Origin: Lingula anatina
Lineage: Eukaryota; Brachiopoda; Lingulata; Lingulida; Lingulidae
Reading direction: 5' to 3'
Assembly: GCF_001039355.2 (NCBI RefSeq)
Contig: NW_019775635.1
Location: forward strand, 654,121-718,120
Length of the DNA: 64,000 nt
Under the pieces are notes generated by a model that saw only the letters and a list, made by a program, of their open reading frames with translations, had not been told where the DNA came from and searched no databases. A program made the position numbers and the translations under genes. Positions 51,307 to 63,296 of the stretch are shown one piece after another; the stretch's first letter is position 1, and every line of letters begins with the position of its first letter.

Positions 51307-53936
51307 CTTATAAGCTTATATCAGAACCTTTTCTGTAAACATCTTTTAAAAATTTGAATCCTGTTAATTTCATAACATTTAAGTTTCTGTGACTGTTTTA
51401 TGATAGAACTTTTTCGAGAAACAAACCACAGTACATTTCTTCAATATAGTTGGTACAATATAAAAGTAACTATGTTGTTTCAATACTTCATTTATGAAAA
51501 AATCCCCTCATTGTATTTCCTGTCCAGCAGTACATATATATCAGTGACACATTTGTAAAACCTGATTAATATAAGTAATAATAACTCTCAGAGTGCCATA
51601 TGTAAAGATTCAATTTTTTAGAATTTTTTTAGGTAATTATGTCAGGTTAAAAATAGACATAGTACTTGTATTATAGTTGATATTTAAAAGAAACAAAAAA
51701 AGACAAAAGCAGGGCGAATCTTACTCAAGTTTATATGGTTCACTTACATGATAGGCGTCTTCACATTATGGTGACATCTTGCAAAAGAACATTGTTACAC
51801 TGTATATTAATGGCTTTTATTCCAGTGTTCTTATTAGAGTGACCATTTATAATAAATTGGGATTATTTCATCTGTCTTGAATATAAGATTAATGTATAGT
51901 TTTGGCTCTCCACTAATGTCTCCAATAGAAATTAGTTGATTTTGCTGTAGAGGATCCTTGTTATCGTGTACATGATGTAGTGGGATGTTCAGTGTTCCAA
52001 TCATTATAATAATTGTAAAATACCATGATTTTTAAATAAAATTATCACACATTGGTGTTGTATGCAGTGTCTTATTGTTTTTCCTAAAGTTATCACATTA
52101 ACAATCTTTAAATAAATAGTTTTACTTTTTTTAAGTGTCATGATACAAACAGAATGAGAACATAAAGAACTCTTTGGGAAAGCTTTTTAATGTATTTAGC
52201 AACTTAAATAGAAAATATGGCAAAAAATGCCTACAATTACACAGCATTCCATGACGTACATTAAAGTGGGTTGAAAACATTCACCATACAGGCTCACAAA
52301 GACATTTTACACAAATTTTATAATTAGACACTCTTAAAGCAGCGCATATGGGATCACATCTAACTTGTATCCTTCGACCAAGATATTCATGTATCTTAAC
52401 CAAATCAATGACAAAGTTGCAACTTTGTGAAATAGTGGCATTCAACATTTTTGAATAATCACAACTGGTTTTGTAATTTATTAGATTTTATGAGTCACAT
52501 TTAAAACACTTACACAGAATTACCCGAAAAAGACACAAAATGCAGAATCACGAATTGAAAATTACGATAGTTGTAAGATAGCAAACTTTGATCTGGCCGT
52601 CTCTAATCAAGTTGGGCAAGAACACTGTTCCAGGGACAGTGTTTTGAAGAGATAGAGACTTGAGGATTACATAAGGCTTTGGGGCTTTTTAAGGTGGGGG
52701 AGGGGGGAGGCATCAAAACTACACATATATTTGTATGTGTTAATGAGAGTATTTCTCACTACCGTATATTTGCCCTAACTTCTGCCCTATTTGCCTTAAA
52801 TTCAGCCATTGGTCTCAAATTTGCATACTTACAGATAAGAGAAACCAGCCCTTCTTGTCAAATGTGGGCATCAATACTAAACCTTTTTTCAAAGAGCCAT
52901 AGCTTCTAGGAAAATAATGGAAGCATAAGAGAGTAGTTACAATAACAAGAAGCAAAAAATGTATGTGACATTTAATTCAGTACTTTCCTTTCCAATCACA
53001 ATTCTTTAGGGTCTTAATTTTAATCACTTATTTTTGTCTTTTCTGATCTCTCACATATGGGTTTGCTAGGTGCTATTTGTTGCAAGTCATAATATTTCAT
53101 GGTTTTTCTTTCACTTAGATAAAAAAAAGAGAAATGAGGCTAATTTCACTATGATATAACTGTTTCTGTATATTACTCTATCAGCAGTACAGTCTTATAT
53201 CATTAACACAATAAAGATATGTTTAGATGTGGTGGAACTCGACACCAAACCAAGCATCAAGTTTGTTAGCTCATCATATTAATAAACCAATGGTTCAAAT
53301 ATCTTATCCTCAGTGGGGTCTCTATATTAGTCCTGCCCTGTGTACAAAGACACCACTATGTCTCAGGCATTTAGATCAATGGTAAATCAATATGGTCACC
53401 TAACAGCATTTTAGACCCATATTCCTTTCAGGTCACACCATATCTGTTCATTACATGTGAATTCAGTTTTCCATCGTTGTATTAGAACTAAGGTGGAAAA
53501 TTTGGAGCAAAACTGCAATTAGTCATATTTCATTTCATCTAGAACACTTTTCGGGGATATTCACTGTGCAATTTGACTGATCTAAATGTGCTACACTTAA
53601 ATGCTGATCCATGAAAATGTGGAAGGACATTTTCACTCCATAATTATTCTTACAAATATGAAAAACTTGTGCTTTATCCAATGCTTGGTATTTCAATTTT
53701 CTATTAATAATTTAGGGATATTTTAATCAATGGGTCTGAAATCCACATTTTGTTCATTTGTGAATTGTTTTAACAATGCATTATGCAGTTCTTTCATTTT
53801 TTATATTATTGAAATACTAAAGCTGTTTTCATGGACCATCCCAAGTCATCAAGTACTCCAGAAATTGCAACTGGAGATTTTTTTCAGCTAGAAGCAAACA
53901 ATCTCTTGAAGTGAATGTCTTTCTCAGAATATCTCA

Positions 53937-54087
53937 TTACTGCTGCTGTTGTTGTTGTGTAACATATGTTGGGGCAAGTCTGTTCACAAATGCTATACCT
54001 TTAAAAGTTAGGTTTCTAACAGCTTGTGGACACTGTGGCTTGTTGACCAGGTGTTCAATGGTCATCCTTAACTCCCAAAATAAGGTC
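53937..54087 (-). CDS. TMEM33: TMEM33 terminal exon
   Basis: After the minus-strand acceptor TTTAATTTCAG: 49 residues from TLFWELRMTIEHLVNK to RLAPTYVTQQQQQQ, then TAA. The plus-strand frame at 53911-54165 is its shadow. Confidence 0.93.
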
Positions 54088-54593
54088 CTGAAATTAAACG
54101 ACAACTGCCAGATCAGTAAAATGTCACTTTCCTTAAGTCAGGAGTGCAAATACAGGATAAAATAATAAATTCAACCTCTTTAAGTTTCTTTATTGTAAGA
54201 ATACTTCATTGAATGAGACACAAATGCCTTTATGCATGGTGTCGCAAAGTAGCAATCCTACTCCAGTTTTGTGACTTTTTTCTAATTATTTTATTTATTT
54301 TCTTTTAGGTAGAATTTGAAAATCATGAATTTTCTGCATTTAAAGTCAGCATTTAAGAATAAACATGTTTCAGCCAGAATAAGAGAATGTACAAGAGCTT
54401 GGTATCCCTAAGACTTCACCTGTTAAAAAATGTGATAGTTGTGCAAGTGGTTACACCCTGTCACAATCTGAACAAAGGTTCAAATATCAATTTACCTGCA
54501 ATATGGATTTCTTCTAGAAGTATAGCGTAGACTCAAGAACCGGTAGTAAAGGAATGGAAACAATAATGAAGCTCGCCCACTGAAAATTAAAAA

Positions 54594-54625
<32 letters not shown>

Positions 54626-55377
54626 AACTGTTCCACCTGCCAGATTCAAGTAAATAGAATTTTTTAATGGTTAAACTAATTCATTTTCTTAAGTCCTTTT
54701 GTATATACAGGAAACATCAAATTACTGAAAATAAGACGTGAATAAGATGACATTACTCATATAATCTCAGTAAGTCATACATAACTCACAAGTAGAGGTT
54801 TACCAATAGCTAATTTACGTCAGTTTAACAGACTTCCGTGCATTTCAATAAAATTGTGAACAGAGATAAATAAAAGTAAAGCAACAAGAAACAAAAATTT
54901 TTCCCTGAATTTTTATATTCCAAGGCATATGACCCAACAATGATACCACCAATTATTTAACTTACGTAAATATCATAAAGATGGAGGTTGGCATGATGAA
55001 AATCTCTGTGCAGGCTACGAATCTCAGGATGCTCACTTGTTGGCCATCTAACTTGCCAATCAAATTACGCACCAACTGCAGGGAATTGGGTCCTAGTTTC
55101 TAGGAAACAAAATCAGTCATATAAACAACATATTTCTTTAATCAACTGATAAAAAAACAGTTATCCATCTTAGTGTGATATGGATGTTTATGGTTAAGAT
55201 TAGAAACAGTTATATTACGCAACATCGAAGGAACTGGAAACAATAAATATCATCTTACAATGTGTTAAATCTGAATGTGTGTGTACATGTGCATAATGCA
55301 TGTACTTACATCAAGAAGAGCTCTTGTGAAGCTTGAGGCATGGAGCAATGCAAAGAGAAATATTGGCACCAAAGCCA
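53937..55377 (-). CDS. TMEM33: TMEM33, ER/nuclear-envelope membrane protein (3' four exons)
   Basis: Four minus-strand exons, 55377-55310, 55099-54966, 54579-54496 and 54087-53937, join in phase to give about 145 C-terminal residues and a TAA. Diagnostic stretches are a hydrophobic segment LVPIFLFALLHASSFTRALL, then LRFVACTEIFIMPTSIFMIF, FLYYRFLSLRYTSRRNPYC, and a terminal WELRMTIEHLVNKPQCP followed by RLAPT. These match the C-terminal half of human TMEM33 (family of yeast Pom33/Per33 and fission-yeast Tts1), a multi-pass ER protein that binds reticulons and shapes tubules. The human protein has about 247 residues, so roughly 100 N-terminal residues are missing; I could not find them between 55.4 and 64 kb. 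The final residues are a Q6 run in place of the short vertebrate end. Confidence 0.93.
54496..54579 (-). CDS. TMEM33: TMEM33 penultimate exon
   Basis: Encodes GRASLLLFPFLYYRFLSLRY and TSRRNPYC, flanked by ATTTTCAG and TGCAG|GTAAAT. A TA microsatellite lies directly upstream in the intron (54593-54620). Confidence 0.94.
54593..54620. repeat. (TA)n microsatellite
   Basis: About 14 TA units in a TMEM33 intron. Confidence 0.95.
54966..55099 (-). CDS. TMEM33: TMEM33 internal exon
   Basis: Encodes KLGPNSLQLVRNLIGKLDGQ, then VSILRFVACTEIFIMPTSIF. Flanked by TTTCCTAG and TTTAC|GTAAGT. The phase-2 end joins the next exon to restore Thr. Confidence 0.93.
55310..55377 (-). CDS. TMEM33: TMEM33 internal exon (most upstream found)
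   Basis: Encodes ALVPIFLFALLHASSFTRAL and LLD, part of a membrane segment. Flanked by CTACCAG and GAT|GTAAGT. It begins with two bases that complete a codon from a preceding exon not found in the window. Confidence 0.85.
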
Positions 55378-56811
55378 CTGGTAGAAAGTTAAGGAATCAT
55401 CAAATCATATTTAGCAAAATAAGCATTTTAATGTAAAAAAAAAAATTATCACTAAGTTATTAATAACTGCACACTAAATGTGTATCAAGTGAAAATTAAT
55501 GAAATTCAGTATTTTATACATATAAAGACCTAATCAATGACAGGCAAGCACACATACCAAACACAAAATCCTGTTACTAAAAAAGTTATATGCTGCTTTT
55601 TTCAAATGAAAGGCTGTTAAGGGTTAATCATCAGGATATTCTTACATTTTACACATCTTAAACTACAACAGGAAAACTTCACAAATATTAAAGGCAAAGG
55701 CTGGAGCCAGAAGTTTAAACACACACACACACATGCACACTTTGATGAAAATTTCTGAACAGATGTCCATTTCTACACTGTGCTCAGTACACACAAATCT
55801 AGTATGTACACTAATATAACCTTTATAATTTTTATAGGAATGCCGCAATATTGCACCGTTTTTTAAAATCATTAAATTAAAAAGATTCTCTAAAAGGTAA
55901 TGTTTTCCAGTTTCAACAGTTCCCATATCATGACATGGACATGCTTGTTTCTTTAATGCCACATCAAAACCTCAAACATAATAGTCATGATTCTTTATTA
56001 TATAAATAGGGCAGTTGTAAAATAACACCATTGTTTAGCAAAAAAAAGAAAAACAAGAAGCAGTTTATGTAACATGATCATGTAGTGGGCAAGAAAAAGT
56101 GTAAGATTTATTAAGTTGAGTGAAATCCATCCCCTCATTATTTACACAATCTACACAGCCAGGTACTGTCAGGTACAGTCAGGTATTGGTAAGACACAGA
56201 TTTAGGATGAAGGACTATAGGCATTGATACATATACCAACATAACAAAAAATATAAATAACCAAAGAAAGGAAAAAAAAAAAAACATTTGAGAGAACCAA
56301 GGGTAAGAGAGGTTTATTCAGTGATTCTAGAACACTCTTTGACGATTTCATAAAACAAAAATCTAATATCTTAGCTCTTAACCTTTACTCTTTTTAAAAT
56401 TATATTAATGTGATTTTCACTGGGCAAAATCTTGAATTTTACAGATAATCTGTTAATTCAATGATAAATTCTTAAAGTTAGAACATTATCAAGTTAGCAA
56501 CAAAACTAAAAAGCAGGCTGCCTTAGTTCCATTCTATACAATAAAAGCATCATAAATACTACAAAGAAATAATTTTCAATAAAATAATGTATCTGAAAAA
56601 TTGATAATTCTTCCCCATTGAAAAGATTGAGTAATTACCATAATAATAACAACAAAATGTCTAAAATCCATTTAAAATGTTTAGTGGACTTAACAAAATA
56701 ATGATTTAAGAAATGTACAGACAATATTAATGAGTAAAATAAACAGTTAAATATTAAGAAAATAAGTACAAAGTTAAAGGCACTCTGCACTTTTTGAAAA
56801 TTCTGCACAGT

Positions 56812-56993
56812 TGTATCTATGGTCCCATTTAGAATCCAAGGGTCAAATATGGCAGCCCTCTACAAAGCTTGCTGTCTAATCTGCTAATAGACATAATATA
56901 GGTATCTGGTGGGGAAGTAGGCCTATTCAAGTGGATGTGCCATATTTGACCCTCGGACTAGTTAGTCCCCTATTCTGAATGGAGCCTATGTAC
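56812..56993. mobile_element. MITE-like inverted-repeat element, about 180 bp (second copy 57640-57821)
   Basis: The left arm reads TCTATGGTCCCATTTAGAAT and then AGGGTCAAATATGGCA. The right arm, reverse-complemented, reads ACATAGGCTCCATTCAGAAT and, after about a dozen extra bases, AGGGTCAAATATGGCA. The 16-bp inner arm is exact and the outer arm is partly diverged, so the unit can fold back. There is no coding capacity. Target-site duplication is not clear. The copy at 57640-57821 belongs to the duplicated block and is not an independent insertion. Confidence 0.6.
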
Positions 56994-57389
56994 TGCAAAG
57001 CCTCTTGTATCTCAATTCAAACTTAAAAGACAATACAACCCTTTTTTTTTTAAATAAAAGTTCATCTGAAGTATACACATTGTGCAATGGTTATTATTTT
57101 CTCAGCCTTCTTGGGTAGCTTTTGACAGCTCACAATGTCATTATTATACATGGCGCAGGGACATGATTCATTTTCTTTTCATGCCTGTGAAGGCAAAGAA
57201 GGCAGATGCCATCCCAAAATAACTGGCAAGTCATTTAGAAATCAATTACTTAATTAAAAATGGAATAAAAAATGAATCCAAGAGCTAGGGATAGATCAAG
57301 CAATGATTTGTGAGGAGAAAATTGTCCATTTAGGCTGGTAAATTCTTAAAGCACAGTTTAAATCCAGTCTATTCAGCTGTTAATTCTTN

Positions 57390-57460
57390 GCCAACGGAGC
57401 CGGACGAGACGGGTCGGGACTAAAACCATGAGTACCGCCAGCGTACACGCTGGTGGTACT
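57390..57460. mobile_element. GC-rich 71-bp fragment with 14-bp hairpin, possible Helitron 3' end
   Basis: The fragment is far more GC-rich than its AT-rich surroundings. Its last 30 bases (57431-57460) form a near-perfect palindrome: the left arm AGTACCGCCAGCGT, a 2-base loop AC, and a right arm that pairs throughout with one G-T wobble. The sequence then reads CTAA (57459-57462) followed by T. Helitrons end in a hairpin shortly before CTRR and insert between A and T; the matching unoccupied site in the other copy (56633-56635) reads AAT. The hairpin overlaps the CTAA unless only its inner 7-bp core is counted. Vector or linker sequence at a contig edge is the alternative. Confidence 0.35.
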
Positions 57461-60228
57461 AATTACCATAATAATAACAACAAAATGTCTAAAATCCATT
57501 TAAAATGTTTAGTGGACTTAACAAAATAATGATTTAAGAAATGTACAGACAATATTAATGAGTAAAATAAACAGTTAAATATTAAGAAAATAAGTACAAA
57601 GTTAAAGGCACTCTGCACTTTTTGAAAATTCTGCACAGTTGTATCTATGGTCCCATTTAGAATCCAAGGGTCAAATATGGCAGCCCACTACAAAGCTTGC
57701 TGTCTAATCTGCTAATAGACATAATATAGGTATCTGGTGGGGAAGTAGGCCTATTCAAGTGGATGTGCCATATTTGACCCTCGGACTAGTTAGTCCCCTA
57801 TTCTGAATGGAGCCTATGTACTGCAAAGCCTCTTGTATCTCAATTCAAACTTAAAAGACAATACAACCCTTTTTTTTTTAAATAAAAGTTCATCTGAAGT
57901 ATACACATTGTGCAATGGTTATTATTTTCTCAGCCTTCTTGGGTAGCTTTTGACAGCTCACAATGTCATTATTATACATGGCGCAGGGACATGATTCATT
58001 TTCTTTTCATGCCTGTGAAGGCAAAGAAGGCAGATGCCATCCCAAAATAACTGGCAAGTCATTTAGAAATCAATTACTTAATTAAAAATGGAATAAAAAA
58101 TGAATCCAAGAGCTAGGGATAGATCAAGCAATGATTTGTGAGGAGAAAATTGTCCATTTAGGCTGGTAAATTCTTAAAGCACAGTTTAAATCCAGTCTAT
58201 TCAGCTGTTAATTCTTTCTTAAAGTGACATTTCCTGTAACTCAAAGAAATTATGCTGCCATTCAAAAGTCAAAGTATCATACAAACAAAATACTGTTTTC
58301 ATTACCATCACTAAGGGATATAACGTTTTAACACTGCACCGTACTAAAAAAAAAAAAAAACTAGATCTACCCTTGTAAAATAACATCAGCATTATATATA
58401 CACATCAGGCAACCGTGAGATCATCTCGTCACAATGCAGTTTGCTAATTCATTAACATGATTCCCACATTTCTACTGCTGATCTCATCCCTACCAATCTG
58501 GAAAAGACAGAAAATAAGCAACATAAACAAGTGATTTCTCAATTCTCCTGGCATTTCTCTAACCATTTTTCTTGCTGGATACATTCTATGGATGTATTGT
58601 TGTCTTTGTGCGCAAGAACCAGTACATGTGCTTTCATGCACAAAAAAGCAGAACCACAAAATGTACAAAGGCCACCTGCAGCAAATCATTTGCCTAAGGG
58701 ACTAATATGCTGTGCAAAAGTTATTTTTGATAAGAATTACATCTAACTATACATGTCCAATATGCCATGTTTTAAACAAAGTCTAGGCACTGTACACACT
58801 TTTGTAACAACTGTGTCTCTGAAAATATGCCAATTTTTTTCACTATTGATTTGAACGTTAGAGCAAAAAAAAAAAAAAAAGTCATTGCAATTGTTACTTT
58901 CAAATCAAGACCATATTCTCTAAAGCTTGTGACATACAATTTTGTAACATTTTGTCTAGTCTCTTTTTATTTTCATAAGTATGCCTAATTACATTGTGTT
59001 GTAAGTGAAAACCTGTTGAGAATTTGGGTAAATGACAACCACAAACTTTGTGTTTTGAATATTTAAGACCAAGCAAAGAGACTTGAAAATGGCCATAGAC
59101 AATTCTGCCATGACCACAAAAATGATAAAAATGATCTGGTAAATGTGCTTGGACACAGAAATTACAATGAATGAGAGAATTAACAGACATTAGTTATTTT
59201 TGGAAAAGGCTGATGTACTAAAATTTTTGATAAATATTAATTGTCCACAGTGAGCAAACTCAATTCACCAAAAAACACCTTGCAGAAAGTACATAAAAGC
59301 AAACTGGTGTACTAACAAAACTGGTAAATTTTAGATAAAAAAAATCAATTACTTAACCCATTAACTTATTTAGAAAGACAACAAGCTTGAAAAATGCAGG
59401 CCTCTTAACACCATTTTTGCAGACGTGGCCTAAAAGATTGCGAAACAGGGGTGCATTATCCTTGACCCCTGTAAGAGTCAGTGAATGAAATCACTTACAT
59501 TAATGAAAAGTTAGATCAGTAGTTAAAAATAAAAATACTCATACTTTATAAAGCACTGGTGCCACATGAAGTGTTCAGAAGAGATAGAGTATGCTTCAAG
59601 TTTTGAAGGGTGAGAATTAAATTTGTTACTGGTGTTTCGGCAAATAAAAAATTTTGACAACAGGAGTGTTACAACTTGTGTAGATATAGCCAGCTGAAGT
59701 GAAACCAGGTAAGAAAAACCAAACTTTTTACGTTCATAAAAAAAAAAAAAACATATATCAAAAAAATTTAGTTGGGGAATGATTTTTTTTACAAACAAAT
59801 TGAAAACCAAATGTAAAGCAAATCTGCTTATTAAACGCATACAATGCATATTAAGTCTTTATAAAAAATAATGATTTTCCCAGAAATTTTAATGCCTTTT
59901 CCTTAATCACCAAGGTATACAAAACCACTGATGAAATCACAATCTAAAAACTATTATTGGATTTACAAGTTTCTAAGATTTGAGTCAATTTCACAATGGA
60001 GATGGAATCTGGTAAATTTTACTTGTCACAAAAAAAAAAAATGGAAATTTAACATGAGTAAATAGACCACAATTATACCTTGGCAATTCAGATTAAATTG
60101 TTGAAATTAATTTTCCATTACATAAAGGTCTAATGAACATCACGCAGCTTTAAATAACTATTGCTTTGAAGTATTTGAGGATCAAGGATGAACATGGGCA
60201 AACTACTGATGTTTTTATTTAGGTCTTA

Positions 60229-60444
60229 GACTGGGTTCTCATAGAGTTAGATCGATCTATCCGGATCGACCGAACTCCTTGGGGGTTCACGCTAAATTGG
60301 TGTCAGCCGAGCGGACATGAAAGTTAATTACCCCCTTACAGCTTTTAGTAGGCGGGACAGACATTTAAGCCGGTCAGGCTGACAACAATCTAGTGAGACT
60401 CCCCATGGTGACAGATCGATCTAAAAATCTATGGGAATGCAATC
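60229..60444. mobile_element. MITE-like element with about 30-bp terminal inverted repeats
   Basis: The left end reads GACTGGGTTCTCATAGAG, then TTAGATCGATCT. The right end, reverse-complemented, reads GATTGCATTCCCATAGAT, then TTTTAGATCGATCT. The interior is GC-richer than the flanks and has further GATCG-containing short repeats but no open frame of note. This is typical of a non-autonomous DNA transposon. I could not identify a confident target-site duplication or assign a superfamily. Confidence 0.65.
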
Positions 60445-62788
60445 TTGGTCTTCCTTTGTAAGCCAAGTTTTGTAAAAATGAAAACTATCAAATGAAAGAC
60501 ATTTGCACTAATCAGCAATCTAATCAATGGATCACCCCCTCTACCATGACCTGCATGCTTCTTAACACCTAAATATTCAACTACATAGGCAATGTTGTCA
60601 AGACACCGTAAGGTAAGGGAAACATTTTTTTGAAGTGTAGGTTCTTTCATAAAATTTAAGTGGTATTTGGTATTAACAAATTAATATTTGACTTGTTCAA
60701 ATAATTATCTTTTACAATAAAAATACCAAGATTATGATTATATCATATACAAAAATACAATTTTTTTGTCAATGCCTTTTGTTACTCCATTTCACAAACC
60801 CAATCAAAATTAATCCTGTTGTATCATCATGTTGAGTGTGTGTGTGTGTGTGGTGGGGGGGAGAGGTCTGGTAACAGCTGTATTACATGCAAAACCTGAC
60901 TTCTAACATGCCATGGCCATCTCTGTGACTTGGCAACTGGGAACAAATACCACTTGATTCAAGACGCAACACCAAGTTATCCAAATTTTGCAATTACATG
61001 TGGCTAATAGGATCATTTGGCGGTTTTCATTCAATANGGGGGGGGGGGGGAGGGGGGGGGGGCATTTAAGTGACCTTGTTACTAAATAGCCAGGGTATTA
61101 AGTTATCTCCAAAAAATAACTATACAACTAAAGCTGAAAAGGTCTAATAAGACATGTTCATTCTCAAGAAAAGGGATACCGAATTTGAATTTTTATGCTT
61201 TATTTTTAGGTAAATATGTCCTTAGGGTGCATGTTGTGGGGTCACCAATTCTTCCATGACATACAGTAATTAGGGGAGGCAGTCACCAGTCTAGCACATT
61301 TCAACTGATAAAATCAGACAGGGTGATTTAATCAAATCAGACACCCCAAACAAGAGGGCTTTTGATTTGGCTGACACAAGGCTCTGCTGCATTTTTTTCA
61401 TCTTAATAAATTGTTGTCTTCACATCTCAAAATAAGATCTTCCGAAATAAAATTTCAGCTGTGCGCTCAACAATTTTGTCAAAAACACCATCCTGAATCA
61501 ATGACATGATTTGGAAGGTATACATATTTTCTGCCTACATCTTCATTTAACTAAAATATGGCACTAAAATAAAATATAAATGGGAATGTGCACAAATAAA
61601 ACATGCATTGATGTAGCATAATCGCAACTGCTGGACATAAAATTTTTATTTGTGCTTTAATGGTTAATTTCATGGCAACCTATATGGGCAGGTGTAGAAC
61701 ACTGGTTACAACAGTAAAATAAACCGTGGAAAAATGGTAATTTTTGGTAATGCTCTTTAAGTGAGTATGTGTGTAAAATACTCTATAAAATGTGATTAGC
61801 TGCAAGGACCATAATTACATATCTTTTGACTAAAATAGACCTAAAGAGTCTAAGGCAAAACCAAACAAATAAAATGCAATAAATAACAATCCACTTCTTC
61901 AATGTTTACATACAACAGCACATTGTTCCAATAAAATTACAACTGAAAGCATTCTAGAGGTGATTGCTATTATGTGTCCAACTCAGTCATTAAAAAGCTA
62001 GACTTCAATTACAAAGTCATTTGGTCTTATTGAAGAGAAGCATTGTTTGGTTTTAGGCAAGTGGTACTCATTGCGCCCTGACACACTTTCTTAACAGATC
62101 TTTGTCTTTGGATGACAACAGTCTTTTCTGACAGGCATATTAGGGCTACGGCTTTGACACTTCCATTTGTATTCACATTGTAGATGCCTCACAGGTGAAG
62201 GTCTTGGCTGATTTTTAAAAAGCTGGATTTAGTATTACATCAACACAGAGAGCTACATTTGCCTGACTGTCAATGGTACAAGATATGGAAAAAGGTAACC
62301 TGAGTACCAAAAGAGCTTTAATCAGGGTCATGGTTCATAACTTGGTACATAAAAATTGAGAAGGGTGTGACAAAAGTTTTGACAAATTAGGTTTTGCAAA
62401 TTTTTCTCTTAAAATTTTTCTAATCATAATAGAACTTATGAGGCTGGTTAAAATCAAAAGTGTGAAAAAAGAACATGTTTAAGATGCAGAATTTACATGT
62501 TTTTACATTACATTTAGCATTTTGACAGTGAATTACAAATAAAACCTTTAAAATATAATGTTACAGGCTTTTACTAGACAACAACCCTAGTAGGTTAGAA
62601 ATGAGGAAATGGGCTATAATAGACTTCATTTATGATGAAAAAAATTTTAAATGTCACAAGATTCTAGCTCATAATGTAAGCCTTTGCATATACTCATGTA
62701 CTTTCCCTTACACATAATGTGCAAAAAAGGAAAAGTTCAGAGTTTTTATATTTATTGATGGTAAAAACATGGTAAATTAAAAAAACAC

Positions 62789-62811
62789 AAAAAAAAAAAA
62801 AAAAAAAAAAA
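62789..62811. repeat. poly(A) tract
   Basis: About 23 A. It may mark a retroposed sequence, but none is recognisable next to it. Confidence 0.8.
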
Positions 62812-63195
62812 ATTTGTCTTCCCTGTGGCTCTCTGTAAACTCTTGGTAAGCAGCAATTTACAGCATTAACCACAACTCTGTAGCAACTGACTAGCAAAAA
62901 TTAGGCGTTGGATTTGGGCCAGTAATTTTCTGCATGAGGCCTACGAGTCCATTTGACCACAGGGCTGAAATGTTTATTGTGCAGACAGTGACAGGTAGAA
63001 AACCCCACATTATAATGTTGTTGTACTTGGTGATTCCATAAAACCACAAAAACATAAATCATTGAAGGATAAACCTTTATGAACTAAAGGATGTAATCTG
63101 ACCCTGTGGGTCATGGTCACTGATGAATGGGAGTATTCAGGGTCACCCCCTTTATTGACCATCACATGTCAGATGACATGTGACTACTTAAGCTG

Positions 63196-63296
63196 TCACC
63201 TTGCAACCCGATTTTGGACCAGTAACGTAGAACTCATAGTCCACGATCACTTTGCAACCTGATTTTGGACCAAATGTAACGCAGAATTCATAGTCC
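63196..63296. repeat. two tandem copies of a roughly 48-bp unit
   Basis: 63198-63243 and 63249-63296 share CACCTTGCAACC or CACTTTGCAACC, GATTTTGGACCA, GTAACG, AGAA and TCATAGTCC, with scattered changes and a small indel. Confidence 0.75.

Larger units (their letters stand above)
50130..53936. other. dac 3' UTR and convergent interval to TMEM33
   Basis: Plus-strand dac and minus-strand TMEM33 end towards each other here. I see no other coding exon. The interval has a (C)n(A)n tract at 51249-51268, a CATGA pentamer repeat at 51281-51306 directly followed by a TATAAGCTTATA palindrome, and a G-rich patch near 52694. Candidate plus-strand poly(A) signals are AATAAA at 51194 and about 52036. Confidence 0.6.
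56633..58216. repeat. 756-bp direct duplication separated by n and a 71-bp insert
   Basis: 56633-57388 and 57461-58216 have identical lengths and nearly identical sequence (one visible change, CAGCCCTC versus CAGCCCAC). Between them are an undetermined base at 57389 and 71 bases not found elsewhere in the window. Two contig ends, one carrying extra sequence at its edge, would explain this. Confidence 0.9.

Noticed and set aside
55722-55962. 99-codon minus-strand frame 55663-55962 as a TMEM33 exon
   Set aside because: The translation includes a CA-repeat-derived stretch and bears no resemblance to the TMEM33 N-terminal half.
58900-59190. 96-codon minus-strand frame rich in Cys and His
   Set aside because: I considered a zinc-finger-like exon or a missing TMEM33 exon. 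The Cys/His spacing fits no motif I know, it does not resemble TMEM33, and there are no convincing flanking splice sites.
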